Shown here: positions 63,870 through 64,000 of the stretch, one piece after another
Position numbering within the stretch: position 1 is the stretch's first letter
How the letters are laid out: every line of letters begins with the position of its first letter
Program-made: the position numbers and the translations under genes
Notes under the pieces: model-generated
Told to the model about the DNA's origin: nothing
The model's database searches: none
The model's input: the letters and a program-made list of their open reading frames with translations, nothing else
Assembly (NCBI GenBank): GCA_015478945.1
Contig: JABUQX010053526.1
Coordinates: forward strand, 1 to 64,000
From: Trachelipus rathkii
Lineage: Eukaryota > Arthropoda > Malacostraca > Isopoda > Trachelipodidae
Direction: 5' to 3'
Length of the DNA stretch: 64,000 bases

Positions 63870-64000
63870 TGTAAGATTTTAAATATTTCCTTCGCTATTT
63901 AATATTTTTTTAATTTTTTCGTTTTCTTTTTTTTTAAATGTTTCAAACTCCCTTTTCTTTAGTTACCCCTCTTATTTATTTTTCCTCTTATTTGAATATA
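63870..64000 (+). repeat. LTR copy 3, partial (window edge)
   Basis: Starts TGTAAGATTTT as in the other LTRs and runs off the end of the window. The array may therefore continue to the right. Confidence 0.75.

Larger units (their letters stand above)
54711..64000 (+). mobile_element. Tandem array of a non-autonomous LTR retroelement
   Basis: Two full units and the start of a third: homology begins at AACGCTTGGT (54711), restarts at 59329 (period 4618) and again at 63846 (period 4517). The junction sequence in each is GGAGGGCAG (a purine tract) followed by TGTAAG. With a TG...CA repeat of about 2 kb, a tRNA-type primer site just after it and a purine tract before the next repeat, this reads as LTR-internal-LTR-internal-LTR. 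I see no gag, protease, RT or integrase in the 2.5-kb internal parts, so it would depend on enzymes from elsewhere. The period difference is mostly one 114-bp hairpin unit fewer plus a 25-bp insertion. Copies look highly similar by eye. The left boundary lies 24 bp outside the first LTR, so the array was cut or formed within a larger tandem. Confidence 0.75.

Overview
This is an AT-rich, repeat-dominated piece of an arthropod nuclear genome, most likely a crustacean such as a decapod. The evidence is spliced single exons with GT/AG signals, three LINE lineages of a kind I associate with crustacean and other arthropod genomes, very long (TA)n arrays, and no compact gene organisation. The species call is an inference. 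Little host coding sequence is visible: one good internal exon at the left edge (110-308, +, possibly NACHT/WD-repeat related) and one probable first coding exon of a RIO kinase 3-like gene (10532-10719, -). Neither gene can be followed further here.

Layout. 1-10 kb: host exon, AT-rich intergenic or intronic DNA, a GC-rich repeat arm, and a decayed LINE (8.1-9.6 kb). 10-25.5 kb: the RIOK3-like exon, then a LINE graveyard with a Jockey-like copy (13.5-15.6 kb), an inverted 5' fragment of a second LINE (15.8-16.2 kb), a 0.5-kb palindromic foldback element (16.76-17.27 kb), a LINE with RT plus RNase H (19.9-22.1 kb) and a nearly full-length but disabled LINE with endonuclease plus RT (22.5-25.5 kb). 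25.5-34 kb: mostly sequence I cannot assign, with a run of short-loop GC hairpins at 28.36-28.54 kb. 34-41.8 kb: almost pure A/T low-complexity DNA with small unique islands and another foldback arm. 42.5-52.6 kb: about 10 kb with extreme T-over-A asymmetry on the + strand. 52.6-54.7 kb: an unassigned mixed-composition segment, long (TA)n arrays and a GCT/CAG-rich island.

The most striking part is 54,711-64,000, a tandem array of a long terminal repeat element: LTR (2,087 bp), internal (2,531 bp), LTR (2,001 bp), internal (2,516 bp), then the start of a third LTR at the window edge. Each LTR runs TG...CA, is preceded by a purine tract and is followed by a 17-nt primer-binding site matching the 3' end of a tRNA-Leu. 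No gag, RT or integrase is visible, so the element looks non-autonomous. Inside each LTR lies an array of 21-25 small hairpins that nearly all share the pentaloop TCTAG (sometimes CCTAG) closed by G-C, while the stems differ. Five hairpins form a 114-bp unit repeated four times in the first LTR and three times in the second. Stem changes are often compensatory or G-U compatible, and one 25-bp difference between copies falls exactly between two loops. Because CTAG is self-complementary, the loops could pair with one another. This is my candidate for an undescribed system.
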